DNA of 55,639 nt from an uncultured delta proteobacterium (GTDB lineage: Bacteria > Myxococcota_A > Polyangia > Polyangiales > Polyangiaceae), in assembly GCA_903892415.1 (NCBI GenBank), contig CAITIQ010000634.1, forward strand, positions 1-55,639, read 5' to 3'. The notes below the pieces were generated by a model. It saw nothing but the letters and a program-made list of their open reading frames with translations, did no database searches and was not told the origin of the DNA. A program made the position numbers and the translations under genes. Shown piece after piece: positions 39,921 through 51,850 of the stretch (positions are counted from its first letter, which is position 1; each line of letters begins with the position of its first letter).

Positions 39921-40115
39921 GGTGGTTCCTTGCGTAGGTGCGGCCTTAGTACGCAGTGCATCGGAGCGTCCCCCCATCGGGTTCTTCTGCGCCCCAGTGC
40001 AGCTCCTTTCCCTTTCGATTACGATGCGTTGCCAGATCTGCCTTCGGGTTTGGCTCGACGGCTCGCCGCGCACACCTGAGCCACCACGCGTGCGCATTCG
40101 TGCTACTCGCATTGC

Positions 40116-40790
40116 ATGAACTACAAGCTTTTAGCGGTTGGGCTCGTGCTTCTGGTTGCTTGTGCCAGCGACGTTGAAACCTCGGGAGGCGGCGGCGAGG
40201 GTGGCACGCTGGAAGCGTGCACCGGCTACGAGGACGCCGAGCCTGCAGCTCCCATCACCTTGCGCTTCGTCAATGAGACGCTGCTGGATGTCTACCTCGA
40301 GGCGAGTTGCGACCAGTTGGCGTTTGACATCCAACCGGACGCCGGCGCGGACGGCGCGTACTACGGCTACGTGGGTGGCGCGTGCCAGCAGAGCTGCGAA
40401 GCCTTGCAGACGCAGAGCCAGGTGCAGTGCGAGGCCTGCGCTCCGTCGACGCAACACATCCCGCCGCAATCGAGCATTGAGGTCACCTGGGATGGCCGTG
40501 CTCAACGGCAGGTAGAAATGGCTGCGGAGTGCTACTTCGATGAGCTGACTGGCGCGCAAGATTGCCCGCAAATCTTCAAGGCGCCCGCTGGCGAATACTC
40601 GCTTTCGATTGCCGCCTACAACGCCTGCGACGGTCAGGGTGCCCCGTGCGAGTGCGATGCCAACGGCCTCTGCTTCGGCACCGCCTCCGGCATGGCGGCC
40701 TTCGTTCAGCCCACCTCGTTCACGCTGCCGACCGATACGGTCGAGTACGTTTTGGACGTGTGTGCGTTTGGTTGCGCCGAACCGAATTGA
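40116..40790 (+). CDS. Cys-rich lipoprotein
   Basis: 224 residues. The signal peptide MNYKLLAVGLVLLVAC ends in lipobox VAC, followed by a short Gly linker (TSGGGGEGGT). The mature part has 14 or more Cys in pairs (ACQQSC, QCEACA, CECDANGLC), implying a heavily disulfide-bonded surface protein. The pattern PITLRFVNETLLDVYLEASCDQLAFDI opens a beta domain seen in other myxobacterial lipoproteins. The function is unknown. Confidence 0.7.
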   Translation: MNYKLLAVGLVLLVACASDVETSGGGGEGGTLEACTGYEDAEPAAPITLRFVNETLLDVYLEASCDQLAFDIQPDAGADGAYYGYVGGACQQSCEALQTQSQVQCEACAPSTQHIPPQSSIEVTWDGRAQRQVEMAAECYFDELTGAQDCPQIFKAPAGEYSLSIAAYNACDGQGAPCECDANGLCFGTASGMAAFVQPTSFTLPTDTVEYVLDVCAFGCAEPN

Positions 40791-40819
40791 GTCGAGGCCA
40801 CCTCGTGCAGCCGTAGGCG

Positions 40820-41857
40820 TCAGGTGCGTTGCACCCAGCGCGCGAGCGCATCGGCGCAGCGGTCCTCCCCGAGGTCCTCCCGCGCCTCGTTCAAGGCTGC
40901 GGCGAGTTTGATCGCGTGGTCATCGAGCGATGCCAGCGCTCGTTGCAAGAGCGTCGCAAACGATTCGCTGGTTTGACGCTGCGACTCGCCCAGCGGGAAG
41001 CGACCAACGAAGGCGACGCGCATGGCGAGCAGCGCGTGACCTGCGTACTTCGCGAGCTGACGGGCTTGCTCCTCGGGTAGCGCCCGCCCAAGCGTGAGGG
41101 CGGCGTCCATGCCAGTGACCGCGTGCAGCATGGTGAAGGTATTTAGCTCTAGGTACTCGCCCTCGAGCAGCAGGTCGACAGCAGCTCGCCGCAGCTCGCG
41201 CAGGGCTTCGAGCGGGCTCTGCGGCAGCTCCAAGGCCGCCGCTATTTGCGCAAGCCGCGCATGTTCGCCCGCGCGCCGGGCCAGCGCCGTCGAGATCAGG
41301 CCGCTGCGCGTTGCCAGCGCCTCCGGCGAAGGCTCGAGCTCGAGCAGCGCTTGCTGCAGGCCGAGCCGAGGAGCTTCAGCTGAGGCTTGTACCTGCGCAA
41401 GGACTTCGGCGCGCACGCAGGCGTAGGCCAGCGCTTTGGCCAGTTCTTCGCGTCGCAGCTCCAGTGATTGAGCGCTGGCCGAGCTGGCGCGCGCAAGCGA
41501 GCGCTGGGCGTGGGCCAAGCGGATCAGCCCATGAAAGGCCGCGCCGGCGAGGCCAGGCGCGTAACGCGGGAACCAATCGAGTAGCACCTGCGGCCCACCT
41601 TTTTGCAATAGCTCCTCGCCAGCTTGCGCAACCAGAAGCTCGTAGTTGCCGAGGCCGGGCTCAGCCACCGCGTTGAGCTTGCGTAACTTGGGCAGGGTTC
41701 GCACGAGGAAGGGTGCGATGGCCTCCGTTGCGTCCAAACGGTTGAGCGCCTCGAGCACCATCGGCGCGTGGTCAGAGAGTTCAGCGCCATATTCGGGGCT
41801 CAGCTCACGCAGGGCAAAGAGTCCAGCATCGAGCGCCGTAAAGGCTTGGTTGTGCAT
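40820..41857 (-). CDS. questin oxidase-like protein (DUF4243 type)
   Basis: 345 residues, all-helical. The phrases FPRYAPGLAGAAFHGLIRLAHAQRSL, REELAKALAYACVRAEV and NTFTMLHAVTGMDAALTL match the questin-oxidase/AflX family layout, in which a His-containing helix pair precedes TFTMLHAVTG. Fungal members perform Baeyer-Villiger-type oxidative ring opening; bacterial ones are uncharacterised. No signal peptide is seen. It is a single-gene unit between opposing neighbours. Confidence 0.7.
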   Translation of the reverse strand: MHNQAFTALDAGLFALRELSPEYGAELSDHAPMVLEALNRLDATEAIAPFLVRTLPKLRKLNAVAEPGLGNYELLVAQAGEELLQKGGPQVLLDWFPRYAPGLAGAAFHGLIRLAHAQRSLARASSASAQSLELRREELAKALAYACVRAEVLAQVQASAEAPRLGLQQALLELEPSPEALATRSGLISTALARRAGEHARLAQIAAALELPQSPLEALRELRRAAVDLLLEGEYLELNTFTMLHAVTGMDAALTLGRALPEEQARQLAKYAGHALLAMRVAFVGRFPLGESQRQTSESFATLLQRALASLDDHAIKLAAALNEAREDLGEDRCADALARWVQRT

Positions 41858-41935
41858 GGCCCAAAGCCTAGATCGCCCGTTCCAAGGGAGTAGCGAGAAT
41901 GTCGGTATTTTGGAATGCTTCTCTTCGGTCGGAAA

Positions 41936-41957
41936 CCAGCTCTCTTGTTTGAGCTGG
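41936..41957 (+). other. hairpin upstream of the RCC1 gene
   Basis: CCAGCTC-TCTTGTTT-GAGCTGG forms a perfect 7-bp stem with an 8-nt loop, 28 bp before the RCC1 start. It may be a terminator-like or leader structure. Confidence 0.4.
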
Positions 41958-41985
41958 CCGAGACTCGTCTAGGCTGCGCTGCGCG

Positions 41986-43950
41986 ATGATCACGAAGCTC
42001 AACCGCCCTTGCTGGGTGCTGCTGCCCATGGCTCTGGCTGCCTGCGTTGCACCTCCCGTTCAGCCGCCCTCGGTATTGACACAAGCCCCCGCCCTTGTGA
42101 CGTCGCCGCCCCCCGCTGAACTCAGCAAGCAGCGTCTTGCTGTTGGTCATGAGCATGTCTGTCAGCTGCTCGATGACGGTGCCGTTCGCTGTGCAGGGGA
42201 CAACCGCTTAGACCAACTCGGCGACGGCTTTTTACCCTACCAGCTCGAGCCAGCCGAAGTTCCGGGCCTCAGTGATCTCACCAGCGTGACGATGTTCGAC
42301 GCGCTGACCTGTGCGCTCGATGCGCGGGGCAAGGTGTTTTGCTTTGGTGATCGGGTGTCGGCTCCAACCGAGCTGCCGCTGCCCAAGGTGCTCACGATGG
42401 TGGCAGGGCAGGCTGCGTTGATCGTCCAACTCGAAGACGGACGCTTCGGTCGGATAGACCGGTACAAGCTGTTCGACGGTACGCGAGGAATTGACCTCGC
42501 CGGTGGTTTCGCGGCTCGCGGCTCGCCGCTGACGGCAATGTCTTCCTGCCAAGTGGCAAGCGGGCCGATCCGTTTGAAGCCATCGATCGCGAACGGCGGC
42601 TCGCGGCCGAGCGCGCGGCTGGCCCGCGTACCGCGGAGCAAACTACGTACCGGCGGACCAAGGCTCCCATTCTTCGGTCGGCTGCGACTCAGGCCCAGCG
42701 TAAACCGAGTCCGAAGGCGGTCTCCGCCTTGCTGGCCCGCGCCCTGTGGACCAACGGAAGCCTCGCCTTGGATACGGACGGGTACTTCAGGTACCTCGAC
42801 CAAAAGGTCGCGAAGAACGCTGCCGCCGAGGTGCTAGCCGAGGAGACGGAGTACCCTCGTGCCCGGCATTACGCGAAGGGCATTCATAGCTGCGCAGCCG
42901 GTTGGGAAGGCCAGGTCTATTGCTTTGGCCACAATGCTGACGGTCAACTCGGCTATCCCGCGAGCCCGCACAGTTTGGAGTTTGGTCGCGTCGACGGTTT
43001 GACCGACGTGGTGCAGGTCGCGGTTGGCAACGCGCACAGTTGCGCCCTCGGTCAAGACGGCAACGTGCGCTGCTGGGGGGCCAACTACTCGGGCCAGCTG
43101 GGGGACGGTACGCTGACGCAGCGCTTAGCGCCAACCCTGGTCAAGGGCCTCTCCGGCGTGCGTTCGATCTTCGCTCATACCGCGCAAACGTGCGCGATCT
43201 TGCAATCGGGCAAGTTGAGCTGTTGGGGCTTGGGCGAACGAGGTCAGCTCGGCCTCGCGGCTCGTCAACGCAAGCTCAGCGGCCAAACCCGGGTGGCAAG
43301 TCTGGAGCGAGTGGTGAGCATCGCGGCGGGCACGACCCACACCTGCGCGATGGACACGTTCGGGATCGCTTCGTGTTGGGGTCAGCCAACGCACGGAGGC
43401 CACCTTTGCCAGCCTGTCGGAACCAAGTTGCGCTGCTACGGCCATTCGAGCTTGAACGGACCGAGCGGAAAGGTGACGGTTCGTTCGCTGCCCGAGCGCC
43501 AGCCGCGCTTGAGCGGAGGCAGCGCACTTTGGGCTGGTGGCGATGTCAGGTGTGGCGACCCGCAGGGGAGCTTTCGTTGTCTGACGTCCTATGACCCTGC
43601 CCAGGAGGTAGAACCCGACGGGGCAGTTGGGGACCGGCGATGCGCTGGACTCGGAGCGACCGCGGGTCCTGGAGAAGCTGCCACGGGCTACCGATTTGAC
43701 GGTCGGGGCGTACCACGCTTGCGCTCTCCTCGCGGACGCTACGGTGAGCTGTTGGGGACATGCGGCGCCGATGACGTCGAGCGAGGACCTTGCGTATCGG
43801 CTGGTGCCAGAAAGCATTCCCGGGGTCAGCGACGTCGTCGAGCTTGCCTCTGCGGGCGAAACAACCTGTGTCCGTAAGCGCGATGGCAGTGTCCACTGTT
43901 GGGGCACGCTGGGGGGCTTGGCGCCGCGCGAGGTGCTGGCGCGACCGTGA
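41986..43950 (+). pseudogene. RCC1-repeat lipoprotein broken by two opposite frameshifts
   Basis: The start MITKLNRPCWVLLPMALAAC gives a lipoprotein (ALAAC). RCC1 blades follow in frame 1 (VGHEHVCQLLDDGAVRCAGDNRLDQLGDG), then in frame 3 from ~42522 (IHSCAAGWEGQVYCFGHNADGQLGYP; NAHSCALGQDGNVRCWGANYSGQLGDG; TAQTCAILQSGKLSCWG), and again in frame 1 from ~43610 (GQLGTGDALD...YHACALLADATVSCWGHA). One missing base in the GCGGCTCGCGGCTC repeat (42511-42524) and one extra base near 43611 restore a ~654-residue protein. Each blade carries a Cys pair, as in the many RCC1 surface proteins of myxobacteria. As read, translation stops after ~283 residues. Confidence 0.8.
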
Positions 43951-44011
43951 AACTGGCCGCAACAGTCGATCACCCCGGTAACCGCCCCTGGCTCCCGTTT
44001 CGTAAGGTGAT

Positions 44012-44043
44012 CCAATCTGATTCTTGACTAAATCTAAAATTGG
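44012..44043 (+). promoter_or_regulatory. putative PerR/Fur-type box upstream of katG
   Basis: An AT-rich 32-bp stretch with outer dyad CCAAT/ATTGG and inner GATTCTTGACTAAATC (44019-44034), which shares GATTC-N-ACTA-AATC with the box before the Fur-family gene at 46470. The location, 93 bp before katG, is right for a peroxide-sensing repressor site. Confidence 0.55.
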
Positions 44044-44135
44044 ACCATTGTAGGGCTCTGCCTGCGTCATTCACCGCGACCCCATTTCTCCGCCGGTGAG
44101 GCGTTCAGGTCCACCTGTTCATTTTGGAGCCCATC

Positions 44136-46433
<2,298 letters not shown>

Positions 46434-46469
46434 GCTGCGTGGGCGCCCGCTCGCGCTATTGATTGCAAG

Positions 46470-46486
46470 GATTCCCAACTAGAATC
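46470..46486 (+). promoter_or_regulatory. putative PerR/Fur-type box upstream of the regulator
   Basis: GATTC-CCAACTA-GAATC, a 5-7-5 perfect inverted repeat, 11 bp before the regulator start and partly adjacent to its ribosome site. It resembles the box before katG, suggesting autoregulation and common control. Confidence 0.6.
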
Positions 46487-46497
46487 AGGATGAAGCC

Positions 46498-46938
46498 ATG
46501 TCCGCGAAGCCCGTTGAACCTGCCCAGCTGCTTCGCGTTCATGGCGTCCAAGTCACGGCCCAACGCATCGCGGTGCTGCGGGCTGTTTCACGTTGCCCCC
46601 ACGGCACAGCGGATGAGCTGGCCGAGGCGGTGCGAGGCGAGATCGGGGCGATCTCTCGGCAGGCCGTTTACGACGCGCTGTCGATGCTCGCCACCAAAGG
46701 GCTGATTCGGCGCATTCAACCAGCCGGCTCGTCGGCGCGATTCGAAGGTCGGGTGGGGGACAACCACCACCACCTGATCTGCCGCGTCTGCTCGCGCATG
46801 GTGGACGTTGATTGTGCGGTTGGCTACACGCCCTGCCTCACCGCGGCTGACAGCGCTGGCTACGAGATCGACGAGGCCGAGGTTGTGTATTGGGGCCGCT
46901 GCCCCGAGTGCGTGGTGGCAACGCCAGAGCCGAAGTAG
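46498..46938 (+). CDS. Fur/PerR-family peroxide or metal regulator
   Basis: 146 residues, preceded by AGGA. The winged helix runs QLLRVHGVQVTAQRIAVLRAVSRCPHGTADELAEAVRGEIGAISRQAVYDALSMLATKGLIRRIQPAGSSARFEGRVGDNHHHLICRVC. Two CxxC pairs (CRVC, CPEC) form a structural zinc site and the HHH motif supplies the regulatory metal site. Linkage to katG points to the PerR/FurA/CatR branch that senses H2O2 by Fe-catalysed His oxidation. Gene order is the reverse of mycobacterial furA-katG. Confidence 0.88.
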   Translation: MSAKPVEPAQLLRVHGVQVTAQRIAVLRAVSRCPHGTADELAEAVRGEIGAISRQAVYDALSMLATKGLIRRIQPAGSSARFEGRVGDNHHHLICRVCSRMVDVDCAVGYTPCLTAADSAGYEIDEAEVVYWGRCPECVVATPEPK

Positions 46939-46992
46939 CGTATCCCAGCCGGGCGCCGTGGGTCGTCGTCGGCCGGAGGCAGATTTGGCGAC

Positions 46993-49362
46993 ATGAACGA
47001 ACTGCGATGCCTCGTGGCAATCATGATGTGCGTGGCGTGCGCATCGCCAGGACCGAGCGCTCCTCTTGCGGAACGCTCGGCTCCGTCGGCTTCGCCGATC
47101 GTTCCGCCACCGTCCGCACAACCCGCGCGCGTGTACAACGAAGGCGGGCCCCCTGTTCCGATCGACCCGCAGATCCCGGATTCGACAGACAGCGCTTTGT
47201 CACCGGATGGCATGCTCCTCGCGAGGGCGATCACGGGAGGCGTCGCGTTCTACGATGTCGACCGCGAGATCGTGGTCGGGCGTACGTGGTTGCACCAAGA
47301 CAACGGCGTCCAGGCGCTGAGGTGGTTCGGCGACACGACCCTCGCGGGCGCAACGGGGAGCGGGGTGATCACGTTCGACGGACGGACGGGCGCGGTACGC
47401 CACGTCGCTCCCGGCAGCTTCATCGGCTACCTCGACACACAGCGAGGACCAGCGTTCGTGACGGTGGCGGGCGACGAGCCGCCAGCGTCGTTTCGCGTGG
47501 CAGTTCGGCTCCTCGATGCGCCCTCCGAGGTCCTCTTCCGCGCCACGATCGCTGCAGAACTCGAGGCTGTACTCGTAGGGCCGGGCGACGGCTTTCTCGT
47601 GGTGACCGAGCTCGGCGCATCTCTGCACGACGTGAACGGCAAGACGCGGTGGAAGGTGGACCAGGAAGTCGACAGGCTCGGGCTCGACCCGCGAACGGGT
47701 GCAGCGCTTTGGATCGAAACGCGGACGGAGGTTCTCGACGCGACGACGGCGACACCGCAACCGGTGCTGACCGCCCACGTGCGGGGCCGCAACAGTCTCA
47801 TCGGCAAGGCTCCGCCGCCACCACCGGCGGGGGTACCCGACGATGCGATCGAGGTCACGCAACGCGGCGGCTATCGACTGCAGACGCGTCTCGACGACGC
47901 GCTCCGAGAGGCAGCTTCACCGCTCACCACCGAGACACGCTCGGACGTCCTTTCCGTCATTGATCGCAAGTCCGGAGCACGACACGTGGTCGGGCGTGTC
48001 GGCGACTACTACCGTTCGAACGTGTCCCGGGGCGGACGGTTCGTCACCCTGGTCGGGGATCGAGGGACGCGGTTCTTCCGCACGGAGGTTCCATCCGATG
48101 AGCCGCTCGTTTCTCTGCCCGGGGCCTGCCAACTGGGGCTGACAGAAGCAGACGTCCCTCGCGTCGCGCTTTGCGAACAGGGCGACTTCGACCTGCGCGG
48201 CGCGGGCACGCCTGGCTTTTCACCCAAACCAATCGGGAGGACACGCGAAGCTCGTTACGAAACCACGCTGGTGACGGCTGCAAGCGACGCTGCGTTCATC
48301 GGTCGCTGTGGCGCGCTCGAGCCGGTGACCTTGGGAAGCCCGACGCCCGTCGTGTTGGCCCAACCCGAGTACGAAGATCCGGGTTTTCGCACCTCGCCCG
48401 ATGGCCAGCTGCTCGCAACCTACGGGCCTCCGGTGGACAACGAATATCGTGAGAGCCCCAGCCAAGTCGGCACCTCGAAACACGTCGAGCTCGCGCGCAC
48501 CGCTGACAAGACACGGCTTCGCATGATCGATCAAGGCGAGCTGGTGCAGTACTTCGCTTTCCACCCAAGCGGCACGCTCGTCGTCGCCGGCGCCACCAAG
48601 GTGAAGCTGTGGAGTCCACACGACGGCAAGCTCGAGAGGACGCTCGACGGGAGCAACTTCGCCTTCAGTGCAGACGGACGATGGCTCTTCGTCTGGTCGC
48701 CGCGCAGCGCAGCGATTTACGAGTGGAGCAATATGCGGCTTGCCGGTCGATGGTCGGGAGCAGTCCGGCCTGCCGGCCTGAGCGAGAGCGGCGCCTCTGC
48801 GCTCCTCCATGAGGTCCAACGCTCGCCCGCAACGCTCAGCTGGTACACCGTCGGCTTGCGCGTGGTTGATCTCCGATCGCGTCGCACACGATTCAGCGTG
48901 CCGAGCGACGAGCGCGGCTTCGCGTTCTCGTCAGACGAAGCGGCCTTCGCGCTGGCACCGGCGCCCGCTATGGAGATCCCCTTCGGACCGGTGCTCGCGT
49001 CGCGCATCGACGTGCGAGACGTCGTGAGCGGGCGCACGACGGAGAGCCTCGCCGCACCCGAAGGCGCGGAGAATCCCTTCTTCGTAAAGGGCAGCGCGTT
49101 TGTTGGCTTCCACGGACCGGGTTACCTGCGGCTCACGCGACGCAGCGGCGGAGCAAGCGTTGACGTTCGCGCCTTCGCGCGCGGTGATCGGTGTCACCTG
49201 TATGCAGTCGACACCGCGGGAAGCTTCGACGGCGATCCGAGCGGAGGCCTCGGCTACCGACTCGGTGACGATCTGCGCACGAGCGCGGTCGTGATGTCGG
49301 GGCCGCGCTTCGAGGCGTTCCGCAAGATCGATCTGGTGAGCTCGTTTCTCGAAGGACGCTGA
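46993..49362 (+). CDS. large WD40/propeller-like lipoprotein
   Basis: 789 residues. The signal peptide MNELRCLVAIMMCVAC has lipobox VAC and a Pro/Ser linker. The mature protein is built of ~40-residue beta units typical of propellers: DSALSPDGMLLARAITGGVAFYDVDREIVVGRTW; YFAFHPSGTLVVAGATKVKLWSPHDGKLERTL; FAFSADGRWLFVWSPRSAAIYEW. It probably forms two tandem propellers with a scaffolding or binding role at the envelope. It starts 54 bp after the Fur-family gene, so partial co-transcription is possible. Confidence 0.75.
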   Translation: MNELRCLVAIMMCVACASPGPSAPLAERSAPSASPIVPPPSAQPARVYNEGGPPVPIDPQIPDSTDSALSPDGMLLARAITGGVAFYDVDREIVVGRTWLHQDNGVQALRWFGDTTLAGATGSGVITFDGRTGAVRHVAPGSFIGYLDTQRGPAFVTVAGDEPPASFRVAVRLLDAPSEVLFRATIAAELEAVLVGPGDGFLVVTELGASLHDVNGKTRWKVDQEVDRLGLDPRTGAALWIETRTEVLDATTATPQPVLTAHVRGRNSLIGKAPPPPPAGVPDDAIEVTQRGGYRLQTRLDDALREAASPLTTETRSDVLSVIDRKSGARHVVGRVGDYYRSNVSRGGRFVTLVGDRGTRFFRTEVPSDEPLVSLPGACQLGLTEADVPRVALCEQGDFDLRGAGTPGFSPKPIGRTREARYETTLVTAASDAAFIGRCGALEPVTLGSPTPVVLAQPEYEDPGFRTSPDGQLLATYGPPVDNEYRESPSQVGTSKHVELARTADKTRLRMIDQGELVQYFAFHPSGTLVVAGATKVKLWSPHDGKLERTLDGSNFAFSADGRWLFVWSPRSAAIYEWSNMRLAGRWSGAVRPAGLSESGASALLHEVQRSPATLSWYTVGLRVVDLRSRRTRFSVPSDERGFAFSSDEAAFALAPAPAMEIPFGPVLASRIDVRDVVSGRTTESLAAPEGAENPFFVKGSAFVGFHGPGYLRLTRRSGGASVDVRAFARGDRCHLYAVDTAGSFDGDPSGGLGYRLGDDLRTSAVVMSGPRFEAFRKIDLVSSFLEGR

Positions 49363-49377
49363 CCTAACGCCCTCTCG

Positions 49378-50443
49378 TCAGCCGTCATCGCCTGCCAGGT
49401 CATCGGGCGAGAGACACAGCTCGACGTACGCTGTCGGAACTTGGTCCCTGTCGACCACCTTCGACCGGCCGATCCGCCGAATGCAAACCCGGGAGCCGTC
49501 GCGCTCTACCCGTCGATCGAACGTCATCGGGAAGACAGCTTCGCCGGCCTCCTCGCCGCCGCGCCAGTAGAGTCGGGCTCCCGGCCTCACATGAGGCGTC
49601 CCGATCTCGGTGGGCGCCACAATCCCAGCACCCCCATCGCCGCCCGGCTTTGACTCTGTCATCTCCCAACTCTTTGCGAACGTGAGCTGAACACAGTCAT
49701 GAGTTATGAAGCGCAGGTCTCCCTCGCCACTGACTTGCAGCGGCTGGTCATCAACCGTCAGCTCACCGATAGTCAGAGGGGCGTCTGTGGGCAGGAAGAG
49801 TTCGCGTACCGCCCCACTTGTTTTGAAGCGGTGCTTCGGTTGGATGTAGCTATACGCGACGAGTTCGTCGGGCACGAAGACTCGCCCCGAGATGCCATGC
49901 ACGTTGACGGTACCACCCCGCTTCCTCCGTCGACCCGATCAATACACCTGGCATGAAGCCGACATCGTGACCGTAGTACTCGCCCGAGAGCACCGGGCTT
50001 AGGTCACTCTTGCGTGCAAAGAGACGAATCCGCGCCCCATCGAGACCGGGAACCCGTGCGTTGCCCTGGCAGTAACCCCACTCGAAGACACTCACCGGAA
50101 GCGTCTCAACCTCGACCCATCCGCCATGATCAGCGATCAGTCGGAAGTTTCCTGCATATGAGCCAGCCGTCTTCGCAGAACCCCAGTCGATGAGTGGAGC
50201 TGGATCTTGCATCGCGCGGAACAGCGGACCGACAGAAGACATTATGACGCGATCGCCAGAGAGGCGCGTTGCATTGAGAGCATCCGACGCGGCCCGTGCT
50301 GGCGAACTGGGGGATGCAGAGCCCTCCGGGTGGCGACCGTGCGATCCACAACCCGAGCCAGTGGAAATAGCGAGAATGAGTACCAGCTGAATGGTCGCCC
50401 TCACGGACCAGCGATGGTCCCACCTTCGCGCGTGTGGTTCCAT
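49378..50443 (-). pseudogene. lipoprotein gene with a single-base frameshift
   Basis: The frame from 50443 encodes a signal sequence with lipobox GSGC and ~180 residues ending FMPGVLIGSTEEAG. Coding then continues in another frame as GGTVNVHGISGRVFVPDELVAYSYIQPKHRF to the stop at 49378. Dropping one base of the C4 run at 49916-49919 (GGGG on the coding strand) joins them into one ~350-residue lipoprotein. The repaired protein is beta-rich (WVEVETLPVSVFEWGYC; PLTIGELTVDDQPLQVSGEGDLRF) and has no recognised family. The homopolymer setting favours a sequencing indel. Confidence 0.7.
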
Positions 50444-50538
50444 GAATTCTCCTACAGTTCGATGCCCCTCGCTCCCGCGAGTCCCAAGGTGGTCGCTCGT
50501 CCCAGCCTTAGCCCCGATTTCTTGGTATTCTTGCGTCG

Positions 50539-51315
50539 ATGCGAACGCTAGCGACGACCTTCCTTCTCCTGACCTGCACCTTTGGCTGCGGCTCCACCGT
50601 CACTTTGGCTGAAGACGGCAGTGGTGGCTCGTCGAGCGAGGGTGGCTCACCGGCTGCTGGCGCTGCCGGTCCCGTGGGGCCTGGCGGCAACGGTCCCGGC
50701 CCCGGCCCTGGCCCTGGGGGTAACGGTCCTGGCCCGGGCCCTGGTCCCGGTGGCAACGGACCTGGCCCCGGCCCCGGCCCTGGCCCTGGTCCCGGCGGCG
50801 GGTCTCCCGGCTGTTTCGAGGAGGCGTTTGCCACGGCGCCGCCGCCGCTCCCGCCCATCGGCGGGCAGGGCGTCTGTACTCCCGAGGCCATTTTCGGCTT
50901 CATCGACGCGTGTCTTCAAGACAACGCCAACGAAGCTGCCTGCAACGACTTCACCAATGCCAACCCAGCCTGCACGAGCTGCATTGGCTTTCCAGCCGGT
51001 GGCATGCTTCAGCCGGTACTCGTGGCCGGGGAGTTCTTCGTTCTTCCCAACGTCACCACCTGTGAAGCGATCGCGCAGGGCAAGCCAGCGTGTGCCGCCG
51101 AGGTGACAAACCTCAACTTCTGCGCGTTCAACAGCTGCGGCCAGTGCGGGGACTTCGAGTTCGAGCGGTGCGTGCAGTTCTCGCAGGGCGTTTGTAGCGA
51201 GCTGTTCCCGGTGGCCGATGAGTGCAGCTCCCTACTCGAGGTGCAGTCGCCTCAATGCGGTGGGGACGACATCTTCCAACTGGTCGCCAACATCGCGACC
51301 GTCATCTGCGGCTAG
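50539..51315 (+). CDS. lipoprotein with a Gly-Pro repeat linker
   Basis: 258 residues. The signal peptide MRTLATTFLLLTCTFGC has lipobox TFGC. A ~45-residue GPGPGPGGN repeat linker follows (coded by near-perfect tandem units at ~50690-50800). The mature domain has about a dozen Cys in an even pattern (GCFEEAF, DACLQD, ACTSCIGF, CGQCGDF, RCVQF), again a disulfide-rich exported module. The linker probably spans the cell-surface polysaccharide layer. The function is unknown. Confidence 0.75.
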   Translation: MRTLATTFLLLTCTFGCGSTVTLAEDGSGGSSSEGGSPAAGAAGPVGPGGNGPGPGPGPGGNGPGPGPGPGGNGPGPGPGPGPGPGGGSPGCFEEAFATAPPPLPPIGGQGVCTPEAIFGFIDACLQDNANEAACNDFTNANPACTSCIGFPAGGMLQPVLVAGEFFVLPNVTTCEAIAQGKPACAAEVTNLNFCAFNSCGQCGDFEFERCVQFSQGVCSELFPVADECSSLLEVQSPQCGGDDIFQLVANIATVICG

Positions 51316-51325
51316 TCCATCGCGG

Positions 51326-51847
51326 TCAGGTCGCAACGCGCACGACCGTGGGTGGCAGTGCGCTCCCGTGCGCCACCCACTCGTAGCTGAACTCGAGCCG
51401 CGGGCGGCCCAGGCCGAACAGCCGCCCCACCGCGAACGCTGTCTCCTCCGCAAGCACGGGCTGCTGGGCGAACACCCGCTCGAACTGACTCTCACTGCTG
51501 CGCAGGGCGTACTTGGCGAAGCGCATCGGGTCCCCTTGCTCTGGCTTCTCCACCTCGGGGCCGGTGAACCTGCGCGCGACGCGCTTGCCCTGATTGTAGA
51601 CCGAGCAGTGACAGTCATCGCTGTCGTAGACCATGAAGGCAAGCGCCAGGCACTGCAGCGAGTCGCTCAAGAGGCGCGCGTAGGTGGCAGCGCTGGCGCC
51701 GTCGATCGGGTAGATCGAGACCCAGCCGTTTTGCGCGTCCGAGACGTAGGCCGGCAATACACCTGGGGTCTTTGACAGAGCAGCGCCCACGGCTGTGCGC
51801 TCTGCCTGCAGATGAAGGTTGAATAAGAACGTCCCCACGCCCAGCAA
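51326..51847 (-). CDS. small protein paired with the PP2C-like gene
   Basis: 173 residues if TTG 51847 is the start (GTG 51838 is an alternative); it lies directly after the stop of the PP2C-like gene, without a gap for a separate promoter. It is a mixed alpha/beta protein (VGAALSKTPGVLPAYVSDAQNGWVSIYPI; LALAFMVYDSDDCHCSVYNQG) with no membrane segments. Similar proteins are found in sets of uncharacterised bacterial genes. The function is unknown. Confidence 0.65.
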   Translation of the reverse strand: MLGVGTFLFNLHLQAERTAVGAALSKTPGVLPAYVSDAQNGWVSIYPIDGASAATYARLLSDSLQCLALAFMVYDSDDCHCSVYNQGKRVARRFTGPEVEKPEQGDPMRFAKYALRSSESQFERVFAQQPVLAEETAFAVGRLFGLGRPRLEFSYEWVAHGSALPPTVVRVAT

Positions 51848-51850
51848 GGA

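Noticed and set aside
40116..40790. Interpretation as a metallothionein-like protein because of many Cys
   Set aside because: The Cys are spread over a long exported domain in pairs, as in disulfide-rich lipoproteins, not in short CxC clusters.
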